45,805 nucleotides of DNA. Origin: Holtiella tumoricola. Its GTDB lineage: Bacteria > Bacillota > Clostridia > Lachnospirales > Cellulosilyticaceae. The translations under genes and the position numbers were made by a program. Shown one piece after another: positions 29,808 to 39,595 of this stretch. The stretch covers positions 1 through 45,805 of the forward strand of contig NZ_JAQIFT010000047.1 of NCBI RefSeq assembly GCF_027857615.1, written 5' to 3'. Numbering within the stretch: the stretch's first letter is position 1; each line of letters begins with the position of its first letter. The notes beneath the pieces were generated by a model. The model saw only the letters and a program-made list of their open reading frames with translations. It was not told where the DNA came from and ran no database searches.

Positions 29808-31629
29808 AAAGTCGCAAGTTAACTTATCTAAGATAGTACTTGAAGAAATAGTAAGAATGATTGCACCGCCAAAGAAAATGACTATATCACAATGGGCAGA
29901 TGAGAATCGTATGCTTTCTGATGAAGCTTCTGCAGAAAAAGGGAAGTGGAATACTGATAGAGCTCCTTATCAGCGTGAAATGATGGATTCAATAAGTGAT
30001 GTAAGGACAGAAAAAACAGTCATCATGTGTGGTATTCAGCTTGGGAAAACAGAATTCTTACTGAATATGCTTGGATATTTTATAGATATAGAACCATCTC
30101 CTATGATGTATGTAATGCCACAACTTGATTTATGTAAGGATTTTGCAAAAACACGTGTCATGAGTATGGTTAGAGATACGCCCTGTTTAACTAATAAGAT
30201 AAGTGATTCAAGTAAGCGTGATGGTAAAAATAATACTTTGATGAAGATGTTTCCTGGTGGATGGCTTAAAATAGCTGGTGCAAATAGTGAAGCAAGTTTA
30301 CGTTCTGCACCATTAAGAGTAATCCTAATGGATGAGGTAGATGCTTACCCACCTAGTGCAGGAACAGGAGGAGATCCATCACAATTAGCAGATGGGCGTA
30401 CATCAAACTTTTGGAATAGAAAAGTAGTAATGGTATCATCACCGCTTGTAAAAGGTGAATCTCGTATAGAATTTGAGTATGAAGAGTCTACACAAGAAGA
30501 GTGGCATCACAAATGTATTTCATGTGGTGAGTATGTAGCTATTACGATAGATCTATTTAATCCTAACAACTACACATTAACGTGCCCCTACTGTGGTTCT
30601 GTACATACTGAATATGAATGGAAAAGAGAAAAAGGCAAATGGATTGCTAAGTATCCAGAAAGACGTACAAGAGGTTTTCATTTAACTTCTTTTTCTAGTC
30701 CATGGGTACCATGGGATAGGTTAGCCGATGAATATGTTAAGGCAAAGAAAAAAGAAGAACTCATGAGGGTATTTGTTAATACTAGATTAGGGTTACCATA
30801 TGAGAAAGCCAAGGAGGAACAACTTGATTATGAAGTGATTAAAGATAGGAGGGAAACTTATGAAGCGCAAGTTCCAGATGATGTATTGGTTCTTACTGCC
30901 GGAGTAGACACACAAGATAATCGTCTTGAATGTGAGATTGTTGGATGGGGTGTTGGTGAGGAGAGCTGGGGGATAGAATATAAAGTGTTCTATGGTGACC
31001 CAGGACAAAAGGCAGTATGGGATCAGTTAGATGATTATTTGCAAACTACATTTAGATTTAAAGATGGTTCAGGAATAAGAGTATCATGTACATGTATAGA
31101 CTCAGGAGGCCACTATACATCCGATGTTTATGATTTCACAAAAGTTAGAGAGCATAGGCGCATTTATGCTATCAAAGGTAAAGGTGGTGTAGGCATTCCT
31201 CTTATCTATCATCAAACATATACTAAAAGAAATAAAGCAGTACTATTTATACTTGGTGTAGATGATGGTAAAGAAATGTTACAATCGAGATTAAAGCTTG
31301 AAAATATAGGTGGAGTTAATGATGGATATTGCCATTTTCCTATGGGGGAAGAGGGAGAATACATACGAGGTTATACTGAGGATTATTTCAAAGGTCTTAC
31401 TTCTGAGGTACAAGTAGAAGAAATGACAAAAAGAGGAAAGAAAATTTACTGGGAAAAGAAGAGTACATCAATAAGAAATGAATCACTAGATGTAAGGAAC
31501 TATGCTCAAGCTGCTATTAAGATTTTTAATCCTAATTTTGAGTTATTAAAAAAACAAGGTGTTACTGGAACAAAGTATGAGCAAAAAATAATTAAGAAGA
31601 AAAGAAGAGTATTATCAAAAGGCCTATAG
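29800..31629 (+). CDS. Terminase large subunit (lambda GpA type)
   Basis: 609 aa. The ATPase has an atypical Walker A GIQLGKT (78-84) and Walker B VILMDEVDAYP (174-184). A zinc-like CISCGEY...CPYCGS follows in the middle. The C-terminal nuclease domain begins around TAGVDTQDNRLECEIVGW. The order and motifs match the GpA family (lambda, cos-cutting). ATG 29800 has AAAGG upstream; the earlier codon 29773 lies inside terS. Confidence 0.95.
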   Translation: MSKKSQVNLSKIVLEEIVRMIAPPKKMTISQWADENRMLSDEASAEKGKWNTDRAPYQREMMDSISDVRTEKTVIMCGIQLGKTEFLLNMLGYFIDIEPSPMMYVMPQLDLCKDFAKTRVMSMVRDTPCLTNKISDSSKRDGKNNTLMKMFPGGWLKIAGANSEASLRSAPLRVILMDEVDAYPPSAGTGGDPSQLADGRTSNFWNRKVVMVSSPLVKGESRIEFEYEESTQEEWHHKCISCGEYVAITIDLFNPNNYTLTCPYCGSVHTEYEWKREKGKWIAKYPERRTRGFHLTSFSSPWVPWDRLADEYVKAKKKEELMRVFVNTRLGLPYEKAKEEQLDYEVIKDRRETYEAQVPDDVLVLTAGVDTQDNRLECEIVGWGVGEESWGIEYKVFYGDPGQKAVWDQLDDYLQTTFRFKDGSGIRVSCTCIDSGGHYTSDVYDFTKVREHRRIYAIKGKGGVGIPLIYHQTYTKRNKAVLFILGVDDGKEMLQSRLKLENIGGVNDGYCHFPMGEEGEYIRGYTEDYFKGLTSEVQVEEMTKRGKKIYWEKKSTSIRNESLDVRNYAQAAIKIFNPNFELLKKQGVTGTKYEQKIIKKKRRVLSKGL

Positions 31630-31653
31630 GGTCTTATTTTTATGGAGGTATTT

Positions 31654-31833
31654 ATGGAAAATGTAACTATATCAGAATGTTTTAAAGCATTAAGATGTGG
31701 TACGGATAGTATAGATGAGTTAAAGAAACTAGGTATTAAAATAAATAAAAAAATATTGAGAGAAGGTGAAAATCATGGCAGCGTGGACATTAGAACAAGC
31801 AAGAACCCATCTAAATGCATGGTTAGAAGCTGA
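31654..31833 (+). CDS. Small hypothetical protein (59 aa)
   Basis: ATG 31654 has TGGAGG six bases upstream. The first ~35 residues look like a helical domain (ISECFKALRCGTDSIDELKK); the rest overlaps the gpW-like gene in another frame. A short real gene is plausible because of the strong site. No family is recognised. Confidence 0.45.
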   Translation: MENVTISECFKALRCGTDSIDELKKLGIKINKKILREGENHGSVDIRTSKNPSKCMVRS

Positions 31834-32008
31834 ATTAACTGTAACATCAGGACAAGAATACACCATAGGTTCGAGAAGGCTTACACGAGCAAATCTTAAA
31901 GAAATTAGAGAACAAATAGTATTTTGGAAAAATGAAGTTGAAAAGATTGAAGTATCAAGTAAGAAAAAAGCAAGGAATAGGATATATAGAATAGTACCAT
32001 TGGATTAG
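31775..32008 (+). CDS. gpW-like head-tail joining protein (DUF6148 type)
   Basis: 77 aa, ATG 31775 with AGAAGGTG upstream. WTLEQARTHLNAWLEAELTV, GSRRLTRANLKEIREQIVFW match the DUF6148/gpW family: two helices and a hairpin that join the head to the tail. Position between terL and portal equals that of lambda W. Confidence 0.8.
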   Translation: MAAWTLEQARTHLNAWLEAELTVTSGQEYTIGSRRLTRANLKEIREQIVFWKNEVEKIEVSSKKKARNRIYRIVPLD

Positions 32009-32059
32009 GGCTATGTGAAGTTTGCACATAGCCCTAAATTTATAAGAAAGGAGGGATTA

Positions 32060-33598
32060 ATGTTGAAATTAATTGACAAAGCAATAGGCATTTTTTCACC
32101 ACAAGCAGCTTTAAATAGAACATTAGCTAGGAAGAAGTTAGAAATACTTAATAGTGGATATGGTAACTATGGTGCTAGCCACACTAGAAAAGCAAGCAAA
32201 GGATGGAGGCATGGTGGAGGAAGCCATAAGGAAGATATAGAAGATCATTTACCAACATTAAGAGAGCGTTCACGAGATAGTTATATGGGTGGTGCACCTA
32301 TAGCAACAAGTGCTCTAAAAACAACAAGAACTAATGTTGTAGGCAGTGGATTAAAACCAAGACCAAATATAGATAGTGAATTCATTGGACTTACAGAGGA
32401 ACAAGCAATGAAGTGGGAACGTGACACTATGAGAGAATTTAGCTTGTGGGCTGAATCTACAGCATGTGATATGGAACGTATAAATAACTTTTATGAACTT
32501 CAGCAATTAGCCTTTTTGTCATGGATTATGAATGGTGATGTATTTGCATTATTACCATATAAGCCTAGGCCACAAATGCCTTATGATTTAAGAATACAAC
32601 TTATTGAAGCTGATAGAGTATGTAATCCAACATTCAGCACATATGAGTCAAATATCATTCAAGGAGTAGAGTGTGATACAGATGGTGAAATTGTTGCGTA
32701 CCATATAGCAAACTATCATCCGTTATCATCTATGAATCCAAACGGAAGAGAGATAAAGCGTGTTCGTGCATATGGAGAAAAGACTGGAAGAAGAAATGTT
32801 ATACATTGTATGGAAAGTGAGAGAGTTGGACAACGTAGAGGAGTTCCACTTTTAGCACCTGTTATAGAAACTCTAAAACAATTAGGTAGATACACTGATG
32901 CAGAACTTATGGCTGCTGTAGTTAGTGGTATGTATACGGTATTTATAGAGACTCAAACAATAGATCAAAAACCACTGGGAGAGGATAATGAAGAGAATAC
33001 ATACGAAGAGGAAGAAAGTGAAATTGCTTTAGGAAGTGGGGCAGTGGTTGCTTTAGCACCTGGAGAAAAAGCAAGTTTTGCTAATCCTGGTAGACCCAAT
33101 ACAGCATTTGAGGGCTTTGTAAATGCAATGGCAAGACAAATCGGTGCAGCATTAGAAATACCACCAGAAATACTATTAAAGCAGTTCACTAACAATTATT
33201 CAGCATCAAGGGGGGCGTTACTTGAAGCATGGAAAATGTTTAGGATGCGTAGAACATGGTTAGCAAATGATTTTTGTCAGCCTATTTATGAGGAATGGCT
33301 GACTGAAGCAGTTGCAAAAGGTCGCATTTATGCACCTGGATTCTTTTCAGACCCACTTATAAGAAAAGTATACTGTGAATGTGATTGGTGTGGACCTTCT
33401 CCTGGGCAATTAGATCCAGTTAAAGAAGCTAATGCAGCTACTATAAGAGTAGAACAAGGATTTTCTACAAGACAGCAAGAAACTATTGAGATGAATGGTG
33501 GAGATTTCTTTGACAATAATAGACAACGAATACGAGAAGAGAAAGCAAGGAAAGAACTCAGTATGGTAACAGTAATTAAAGAGAAAGGAAGTGAATAG
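32060..33598 (+). CDS. Portal protein (lambda gpB family)
   Basis: 512 aa. The LRERSRDSYMGGAPIATSAL and TNVVGSGLKPRP segments are hallmarks of the gpB portal family. LIEADRVCNP, RIGAALEIPPEILLKQF-like (QIGAALEIPPEILLK) and SASRGALLEAWKMF follow. Twelve copies form the DNA entry channel. ATG 32060 has AAAGGAGGG upstream, within a 51-bp gap after the gpW-like gene. Confidence 0.93.
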   Translation: MLKLIDKAIGIFSPQAALNRTLARKKLEILNSGYGNYGASHTRKASKGWRHGGGSHKEDIEDHLPTLRERSRDSYMGGAPIATSALKTTRTNVVGSGLKPRPNIDSEFIGLTEEQAMKWERDTMREFSLWAESTACDMERINNFYELQQLAFLSWIMNGDVFALLPYKPRPQMPYDLRIQLIEADRVCNPTFSTYESNIIQGVECDTDGEIVAYHIANYHPLSSMNPNGREIKRVRAYGEKTGRRNVIHCMESERVGQRRGVPLLAPVIETLKQLGRYTDAELMAAVVSGMYTVFIETQTIDQKPLGEDNEENTYEEEESEIALGSGAVVALAPGEKASFANPGRPNTAFEGFVNAMARQIGAALEIPPEILLKQFTNNYSASRGALLEAWKMFRMRRTWLANDFCQPIYEEWLTEAVAKGRIYAPGFFSDPLIRKVYCECDWCGPSPGQLDPVKEANAATIRVEQGFSTRQQETIEMNGGDFFDNNRQRIREEKARKELSMVTVIKEKGSE

Positions 33599-34672
33599 AT
33601 GCCAAAGAATATTAATATCAAAGGTGACATTATACCAAATGATTATGCCTGGATTTATGACTGGATGGAGTGGGATTATACATGTCCTAGACAGATTGAA
33701 AATGCTCTTAATCAAGCTAATGGTGGAGAAGTGATTTTCTTAATCAATAGTGGTGGTGGCAGTGTATTCGATGGTTACGAAATATTTAACCTTATTAAAG
33801 GATACACAGGGAAAACAACAGCAAAGATTGTAGGAGTTGCAGCGAGTGCAGCATCATTTATTGCAATGGCTGCTAATACAGTTCAAGCAAGTGCATTATC
33901 TCAGATAATGATTCACAGAGCAGCAAATGGTAACCAAGGCAATGCTCCATCACATCGTGATAATGCAAGTTTTCTAGAGCAGGTTGATAATACCATTGTA
34001 AAAGCATACACAATGAGAAATAAAAAAACAGATGAAGAAATGATTGCTTTGATGGATAAAACAACATGGTTTACAGCTGAACAAGCATTAGAAGTAGGTA
34101 TTATTGATGAAATTATAAACAATGATGTATCAGTACCAAAGGTCTACAACTCTTTAGAGAATAAGCAAGAAGTTATAGATAAGCTTATCAATCTTGGGAG
34201 TGTCGAGAATATGAAGAAAGCATTACTTAACAAAAATTTAGGTATTAGTGGTGTAACAAACACCATTGACAATATAAATACAAATTCTAAGGAGGAAGAA
34301 ATCATGACGGTGGACAAATTAAAACAAGAGCATCCATCTATCTATAATCAAATTGTAGAAGATGCTCAAAAAGAAGCAGTAACAAATGAAAGATCACGTA
34401 TTAAAGCAATTCAAAATTTATCAGTGCAGGGCGTAGAAGATGTTATAGATGATGGCATTGAAAGAGGACTTAGTGCTGGTGAAGTAGCGATTAATATTAT
34501 TAATGCACAAAAGAAGATTGGTGAAAATCATCTTCAAAATGTTATGAAGGATGCTAATGAAAGCGGTATTAACAATATTAGCAATGAACCAGCACCACAA
34601 AATAGTGATAAAAATGAATCTGTAAACATATTAGTTGCGGCAGGTCAAAAAATTATGGGAGGTAGAAGATAA
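33599..34672 (+). CDS. ClpP-like prohead protease with C-terminal scaffold part (gpC-like)
   Basis: 357 aa. The ClpP/S14-like fold has INSGGGSVFDG (oxyanion region), catalytic Ser83 in GVAASAASF, His106 in MIHRAA, and Asp further on. The C-terminal part (236-357) is a helical scaffold. It processes or matures the prohead and supplies internal scaffold, as lambda gpC/Nu3 does. ATG 33599 overlaps the portal stop region. Confidence 0.93.
   Translation: MPKNINIKGDIIPNDYAWIYDWMEWDYTCPRQIENALNQANGGEVIFLINSGGGSVFDGYEIFNLIKGYTGKTTAKIVGVAASAASFIAMAANTVQASALSQIMIHRAANGNQGNAPSHRDNASFLEQVDNTIVKAYTMRNKKTDEEMIALMDKTTWFTAEQALEVGIIDEIINNDVSVPKVYNSLENKQEVIDKLINLGSVENMKKALLNKNLGISGVTNTIDNINTNSKEEEIMTVDKLKQEHPSIYNQIVEDAQKEAVTNERSRIKAIQNLSVQGVEDVIDDGIERGLSAGEVAINIINAQKKIGENHLQNVMKDANESGINNISNEPAPQNSDKNESVNILVAAGQKIMGGRR
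34304..34672 (+). CDS. Internal in-frame scaffold protein (Nu3-like)
   Basis: An ATG at 34304, in the same frame as the protease, is preceded by AAGGAGGA (34289-34296) seven bases upstream, an unusually strong ribosome site inside a coding region. It would make a 122-aa protein (MTVDKLKQEHPSIYNQIVED...) identical to the protease C-terminus. Lambda makes scaffold Nu3 in just this way from gene C. Confidence 0.75.
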   Translation: MTVDKLKQEHPSIYNQIVEDAQKEAVTNERSRIKAIQNLSVQGVEDVIDDGIERGLSAGEVAINIINAQKKIGENHLQNVMKDANESGINNISNEPAPQNSDKNESVNILVAAGQKIMGGRR

Positions 34673-35013
34673 TGTCAAGAAAAGCATTTCAAAAAGTTGG
34701 TGAATTCACACCAGATAAGCTTATTGCAGGGAACACGCATCCTATAGATACAAAGGGGGTAGAAATTGCAACAGGATCAGGTGTACTTGTAAGGGGTACA
34801 TTAATTAATGCAACAGGTACTATGTGTACAGCCACATCAGATGTTCCAGTAGGGATTTTATGTGATGATGTAACTCAAAACTCATCTGGTACCACTGCAG
34901 CTTTAATGTATATTAGTGGTGATTTTAAAGCAAGTGAAATTACTGTAGGTGATGATGTTACAGTAACATCCTTTGAATTAGAACTGCAAAAACTAGGAAT
35001 CTTTTTAAAATAA
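34672..35013 (+). CDS. Head decoration protein (lambda gpD family)
   Basis: 113 aa; ATG 34672 shares TAATG with the protease stop. It is beta-rich with the gpD pattern (IDTKGVEIATGSGVLVRGTL, DVPVGILCDDV, AALMYISGDF). It binds the expanded capsid. Position between protease and major capsid agrees. Confidence 0.88.
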   Translation: MSRKAFQKVGEFTPDKLIAGNTHPIDTKGVEIATGSGVLVRGTLINATGTMCTATSDVPVGILCDDVTQNSSGTTAALMYISGDFKASEITVGDDVTVTSFELELQKLGIFLK

Positions 35014-35028
35014 GGGAGGAAATAACTA

Positions 35029-36072
35029 ATGGGAATTAATATTTATGAAACAGCTACAATGCTAGAAGCTTTAAGACAAACACCACCAGTACATACTTTC
35101 TTAAGAGATACATTCTTTAACAATCCAAAGTTTGCGAAAACAGAGAAGGCTCTTATTGATATTATCAAAGGTGGTGTATCAGCAGCGCCGTTTGTTGCAC
35201 CAAGAGTTAATGGTGTACTTGAAACTAGACGTGGTTATACAACAAATGAAATCACTACTCCAAGAGTAGCACCTAAACGTGTGTTGACTGGAGAAGACTT
35301 AGAGAAGAGACAACCAGGGGATAATACATATACAACAAAATCACCTGATCAAATTGCAGCAGAAATGCTAATGCAAGACTTAATTGAAATGGATCAAGAG
35401 ATCACTTTATCAGAAGAATGGTTATGCGCAAAGGTATTATTAGGATCATCATTTGACATTACCGAATATGATGAAAGCGGCAAAGAAGCTGGGACATTCA
35501 ACGTTGATTTTGGATTCACCAATAAAATTAGTGTTGCCACTGCTAAAAAGTGGACAGCAGAAGGAGTAAATCCTATTGAACAAATTGAAGAATGGATTGA
35601 AAAAAATATCTTAACAAAATCATCAGCAACGCCTGACATTATTCTTTTAGACCCTGATGCTGGGAAAACATTTGCCAATAATTCATTTGTAAAGGAAATT
35701 ATTCAATTAAGAGCACAAGCAGGTTCTTTTGCTGAAGCACAATACAAAGGCAGAGGAGTAACTTCATATGGTAGATTCACTAAATACGGAATTGAAGTAG
35801 TATCTTACTCAAATATTGTAAAAGCGAATGGTGTAGCAGAGCAATTACTGCCAAAAGGTACTTGTATTATTGCACAATCTGGTTCTGGTAATATTACATA
35901 CGGAGCAATTACACAAAAGGAAAATGGTAAATGGGTAAAATACATGGAAAAACGTGTTCCAAAGTACTCTGTTGATGATGAAAAAGAAATTGATACAGAG
36001 AGATTGGCGTCAAGACCGTTACCATGGATGCCCGATGTAGATTCATATGTAGTGGCAACAGGTGTTTGCTAA
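35029..36072 (+). CDS. Major capsid protein (lambda gpE family)
   Basis: 347 aa with the gpE/HK97-like fold: N-terminal PPVHTFLRDTFF, the FVAPRVNGVLETRRGY loop region, IILLDPDAGKTFANNSFV and a C-terminal ERLASRPLPWMPDVDSYV. It forms the icosahedral shell. ATG 35029 has AGGGAGG upstream. Confidence 0.93.
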   Translation: MGINIYETATMLEALRQTPPVHTFLRDTFFNNPKFAKTEKALIDIIKGGVSAAPFVAPRVNGVLETRRGYTTNEITTPRVAPKRVLTGEDLEKRQPGDNTYTTKSPDQIAAEMLMQDLIEMDQEITLSEEWLCAKVLLGSSFDITEYDESGKEAGTFNVDFGFTNKISVATAKKWTAEGVNPIEQIEEWIEKNILTKSSATPDIILLDPDAGKTFANNSFVKEIIQLRAQAGSFAEAQYKGRGVTSYGRFTKYGIEVVSYSNIVKANGVAEQLLPKGTCIIAQSGSGNITYGAITQKENGKWVKYMEKRVPKYSVDDEKEIDTERLASRPLPWMPDVDSYVVATGVC

Positions 36073-36086
36073 GAGGGTGAAATTAA

Positions 36087-36407
36087 ATGGGATTCAAAGA
36101 ACAAATAAATAAAGATTTAGATCAAACATTTTTCAATATAGATGAATTTGCAGAAGAGCACATTATTAACGGACAGAAAATAAGTATTGTAGTAGATAAT
36201 GATAGACTTGAAGAGAGATCTAAAAAAGAGTATGACGGCTTATATGTTGGTGAGCTGTTATTTTTTGTGCCAAAATCAAGGTTAAGTGCAAAACTTAAGC
36301 AAGATGGACCAGTTATTTTTGATGGAAAGCAAATGTATGTATTTTCGTTAAGAGAAGATAACGGAGTCTATGAAGTGATTCTAAATCAAAACCTAGTAGG
36401 TGGTTAA
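36087..36407 (+). CDS. Head-tail connector (FII-like)
   Basis: 106 aa with a beta-barrel pattern and the start FKEQINKDLDQTFFNIDEFA, which fits the FII/ATP-binding-sugar-transporter-like phage connector family. It is expected to form the tail attachment ring. It follows the major capsid gene closely and overlaps the next gene region. Confidence 0.75.
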   Translation: MGFKEQINKDLDQTFFNIDEFAEEHIINGQKISIVVDNDRLEERSKKEYDGLYVGELLFFVPKSRLSAKLKQDGPVIFDGKQMYVFSLREDNGVYEVILNQNLVGG

Positions 36408-36408
36408 T

Positions 36409-37068
36409 ATGGGTAAAGGGAGTGTTTGGATTGATACAAAAGAAATAGACTTACTTAGTTTAGAACTTAAATCATTTCCTAAACAAACTCAAACTGCTAT
36501 TTATCATGCACTTAAAAGAAGCCTAGATCAGACAAAAACTGAAATAGGTAGAATAGTTCCTAAAGAATATGCTATTAAGCAGAAAGAGATAAAAAAATCA
36601 TTTATTGGTGGAGTTAATTATCCAACTAAATCAAATTTAAAAGCTTCTCTAACATCAAAAGGGAAGCTTTTAAGCTTTGCACATTTTCCTTTTACTCCTA
36701 AGACAGCAATTAGAAAGGGTAAACGTGCAGTTGTTAAGGTTACTATTAAAAAAAATAGTCCTAAAGTACCTTCTAAAGTTGGTTTTACAGCTACGACTGG
36801 CGCAAAAGGTGAAGATAAGGTTCAATTTAATGTATTTAGGAGAATAGGTGTATTTAAGAAATCTACAAGAGGTAGATATGCTGAAAAAGGATATAAGCGT
36901 GAAATGATTGCTCCTATTCGAACACTTTCTATACCTCAAATGATTACCTCAGAAGGAATGGAAAAGAGAATACAAGACTTTGCCTTAGAAAAATTTGAGC
37001 AGAGGTTAGAGCATGAAACCCAAAGGGCATTAGAAAAAATACAATCAAAGGTGAAGGGAGCGAATTAG
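36409..37068 (+). CDS. Minor tail protein Z-like (gpZ)
   Basis: 219 aa, basic. It fits the prophage minor tail protein Z family: an N-terminal helical part, the RIVPKEYAIKQKEIKKSFI motif and a C-terminal helix rich in Glu/Arg. ATG 36409 has TAGGTGG six bases upstream; codon 36400 lies in that site. Probably a tail-completion or connector factor. Confidence 0.78.
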   Translation: MGKGSVWIDTKEIDLLSLELKSFPKQTQTAIYHALKRSLDQTKTEIGRIVPKEYAIKQKEIKKSFIGGVNYPTKSNLKASLTSKGKLLSFAHFPFTPKTAIRKGKRAVVKVTIKKNSPKVPSKVGFTATTGAKGEDKVQFNVFRRIGVFKKSTRGRYAEKGYKREMIAPIRTLSIPQMITSEGMEKRIQDFALEKFEQRLEHETQRALEKIQSKVKGAN

Positions 37069-37590
37069 TTGAATAGTGTATATGTGTTAAACGAGATTAA
37101 ATCGTTCCTTGAAGAAAATATATCAAAACAGATAAAGCTTCAAAAGGCATCTGACAATGATATATTTGCTTACGAACTAGTTAGTCCTAGCGTATTCACA
37201 GGCTGGCTACCTCCTAATGGTATGTTGCCAGATAATATTGGTGATGTACCATGCTTGATAGTAGGAATGGATGGTGGCTCAGATGATGGAAGTATAAACG
37301 AGTTTAAAATAAAAATATCGTTTGCAGTGTATTCTCCAGGAGAGCATAAGGAACAAGGAGAATATACACCTAATTTTAATGGGTATGTTGACTTATTAAA
37401 TCTTATAGATTTAACAAAATCACAACTTGTTAAAGAAAAGATTATTAATAATACACTTTGTATTGGAGAAGAAATATCTTGGGATATGTATCAGGACCAA
37501 CCATATCCATATTGGTATGGTTATATGACATTTGGAATTTCTGGTAAAGCTTATCCTAAAGTCAATATAGAAAAATTACTAAATAGTTAG
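37069..37590 (+). CDS. Probable tail terminator / completion protein
   Basis: 173 aa, TTG start adjacent to the previous stop. An alpha/beta fold with PCLIVGMDGGSDDGS, a long strand segment and YWYGYMTFGI resembles phage tail terminator proteins located just before sheath genes. The family match is by position and shape; no clear motif. Confidence 0.55.
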   Translation: MNSVYVLNEIKSFLEENISKQIKLQKASDNDIFAYELVSPSVFTGWLPPNGMLPDNIGDVPCLIVGMDGGSDDGSINEFKIKISFAVYSPGEHKEQGEYTPNFNGYVDLLNLIDLTKSQLVKEKIINNTLCIGEEISWDMYQDQPYPYWYGYMTFGISGKAYPKVNIEKLLNS

Positions 37591-37604
37591 GAAAGGGTGA
37601 TGTA

Positions 37605-39050
37605 ATGTACAAACATGGAGCATTTGCTGAGATTATGGCTACAAAGGATTATATTCCACCAAAGGCATTAGGTACGTTACCTGTTTATTTCGGTACGCTA
37701 CCGGTACATCAATTTAGAGAGTACTCAGATAAAGTTAATACACCTATCTTAGTCTCTAGTTTTAGTGCTGCACAGGTTCAAGCTGGATATAATGATGAAT
37801 GGAGCAGTTTTACACTGTGTGAAGCTATTGATGCACATTTCAGAAATAATATTAAGCCTATAGGGCCTATTGTATTAATCAATGTATTAGATCCTTCAAA
37901 ACATGCTACAGAAAATAAAACAGTTACAGTATCGCTGTTAAATAAGACAGGCTATATAGAGAATAATAAAGTGATTCTTAATAGCATTAGTATAGCTGAT
38001 AAACAATTAGGGGTAGATTATGATGTAAAATACACTAGTGATGGAAATAGGCTAGAAATTAAGGACATCAAAGGAACTATTTTAACTCCTGTAGAGGTAT
38101 CATTTAAGGAAGTTGACTTAGCATTAGTTACTGAATCAGAATTGATAGGTGGAACCGATGCAGAAACAGGGATTAAAACAGGTATTAGCGTAGTTGATTA
38201 CGTATATTTAACTCACAATATGGTTCCTACTCTATTTTGTGCACCAGGATGGAGTGAGAAAGAAACTGTAGACACAGCACTTAAAGCAGCAAGCCAAAAG
38301 ATTAATAACCATTGGTATGCTTTTGTTAATAGCGATATTGAAAGTACATCTGTAAAAACAATTAAACATGCTAAGCAAGCTAAAGTTGAAAAAAGCTATG
38401 TGAGTAGTAATGAAAGTCCTTGCTGGCCTATGGCTTATAAAGGCACAAAAAAATATCATCTATCTACATTAGCGACAGTAACTATGCAATGGGTGGATTA
38501 TGAGAATGGTGGAGTACCATATGAAACACCATCAAACAAGCCAGTTGATGTAGTTGGTATGTGCCTTGCAGATGGAAAACCTATTATATTTGATCAAGTA
38601 CAAGCAAATGACCTTAATTCTAAAGGTATTAGAACACTTTCATACTGGGGTGGAAGATGGGTACTTTGGGGTGGGCATACTGGAGAGTACGAATATGGAA
38701 AAGATATTGATAAGAAGAATGTATTTGATTGTAGCGTTCGTATGCTACAGTACATAGCGAATACTTTCCAGAGTCGATATGGTATTCAAGTGGATAAGCC
38801 TATGAATCGTGCGCTTAAAGATACAATCTTAAATGATATGCAAGAATGGTTAGATAATCTTATTGCACAAGGGAAAATACTTTTAGGAGAAATTGTATTT
38901 GAAGAGACAAGCAATCCTACATCAGATGTTGTAGAAGGTGACTTTGTATTTGATATAGCAACAACCACTACACCACCAGGTAAAAGTTTAACAGCTAAGA
39001 TTTGTTACACAGTAGAAGGTATTAATGTATTGTTTGGAGGTGATGAATAA
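37605..39050 (+). CDS. Contractile tail sheath protein (P2 FI-like)
   Basis: 481 aa. The N-terminus has the P2-like sheath start (KHGAFAEIMATKD, GTLPVYFGTLPVHQ). The middle domain includes LVTESELIGGTDAETGIKTG. The conserved C-terminal end has NVFDCSVRMLQYIANTF and ISWDML-like helices followed by a strand that completes the subunit network. It defines the phage as a myovirus type. It is immediately followed by the tube gene (ATG overlap). Confidence 0.93.
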   Translation: MYKHGAFAEIMATKDYIPPKALGTLPVYFGTLPVHQFREYSDKVNTPILVSSFSAAQVQAGYNDEWSSFTLCEAIDAHFRNNIKPIGPIVLINVLDPSKHATENKTVTVSLLNKTGYIENNKVILNSISIADKQLGVDYDVKYTSDGNRLEIKDIKGTILTPVEVSFKEVDLALVTESELIGGTDAETGIKTGISVVDYVYLTHNMVPTLFCAPGWSEKETVDTALKAASQKINNHWYAFVNSDIESTSVKTIKHAKQAKVEKSYVSSNESPCWPMAYKGTKKYHLSTLATVTMQWVDYENGGVPYETPSNKPVDVVGMCLADGKPIIFDQVQANDLNSKGIRTLSYWGGRWVLWGGHTGEYEYGKDIDKKNVFDCSVRMLQYIANTFQSRYGIQVDKPMNRALKDTILNDMQEWLDNLIAQGKILLGEIVFEETSNPTSDVVEGDFVFDIATTTTPPGKSLTAKICYTVEGINVLFGGDE

Positions 39051-39562
39051 TGTCAAAAGTAATTAGTGGTAGTATTATAGCACATAAGTTACTATCAAAT
39101 AACGTAGAGATTGATGATCAAGTATCATGCCAACTGCCATCAATTGAAAAACCAACTCAAGAAATCAAAGGTGCAGGTATTATGGGACCTATTGATATGC
39201 CAATGACAGGTCAAGTAAATAGTATGGTATTTTCTATTTCATCACGTTCAATTAATAGTGGTGCTTCTGAACTTGCAAAGCCAGGAGTGCAAAATCTTGA
39301 ATTAAGATTTATCCGAGATATTATGCAAGCAGATGGGAGTATGATTCCAGAGGGAACTAAGATATTCATTTCTGGAGTTAATAAAAAATATGATCCAGGT
39401 AAAATAGAAAATGGTGCTACTATGGATGGTAGTATTGAGTTTGAAGTATTGAGATACAGACAAGTAATTAATGGCAAAGAAGTATTGCTTATTGATAAGC
39501 TTAACAGCATATACAAAATTAATGGAATAGATTACATGGAAAAAATCAGAGCCGCTCTATAA
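39050..39562 (+). CDS. Major tail tube protein (P2 FII-like)
   Basis: 170 aa with a beta-barrel pattern, SLPSIEKPTQEIKGAGIMGP-like (CQLPSIEKPTQEIKGAGIMG) and FEVLRYRQVINGKEVLLID. Family members stack as hexameric rings inside the sheath. The start overlaps the sheath stop (TAATG). Confidence 0.93.
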   Translation: MSKVISGSIIAHKLLSNNVEIDDQVSCQLPSIEKPTQEIKGAGIMGPIDMPMTGQVNSMVFSISSRSINSGASELAKPGVQNLELRFIRDIMQADGSMIPEGTKIFISGVNKKYDPGKIENGATMDGSIEFEVLRYRQVINGKEVLLIDKLNSIYKINGIDYMEKIRAAL

Positions 39563-39595
39563 TGAGTGGCTCAATTTATTTTAGGAGGAAATGAG

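Noticed and set aside
35394..35678. 94-codon minus-strand reading frame in the capsid gene
   Set aside because: Complement of the major capsid coding sequence without ribosome site.
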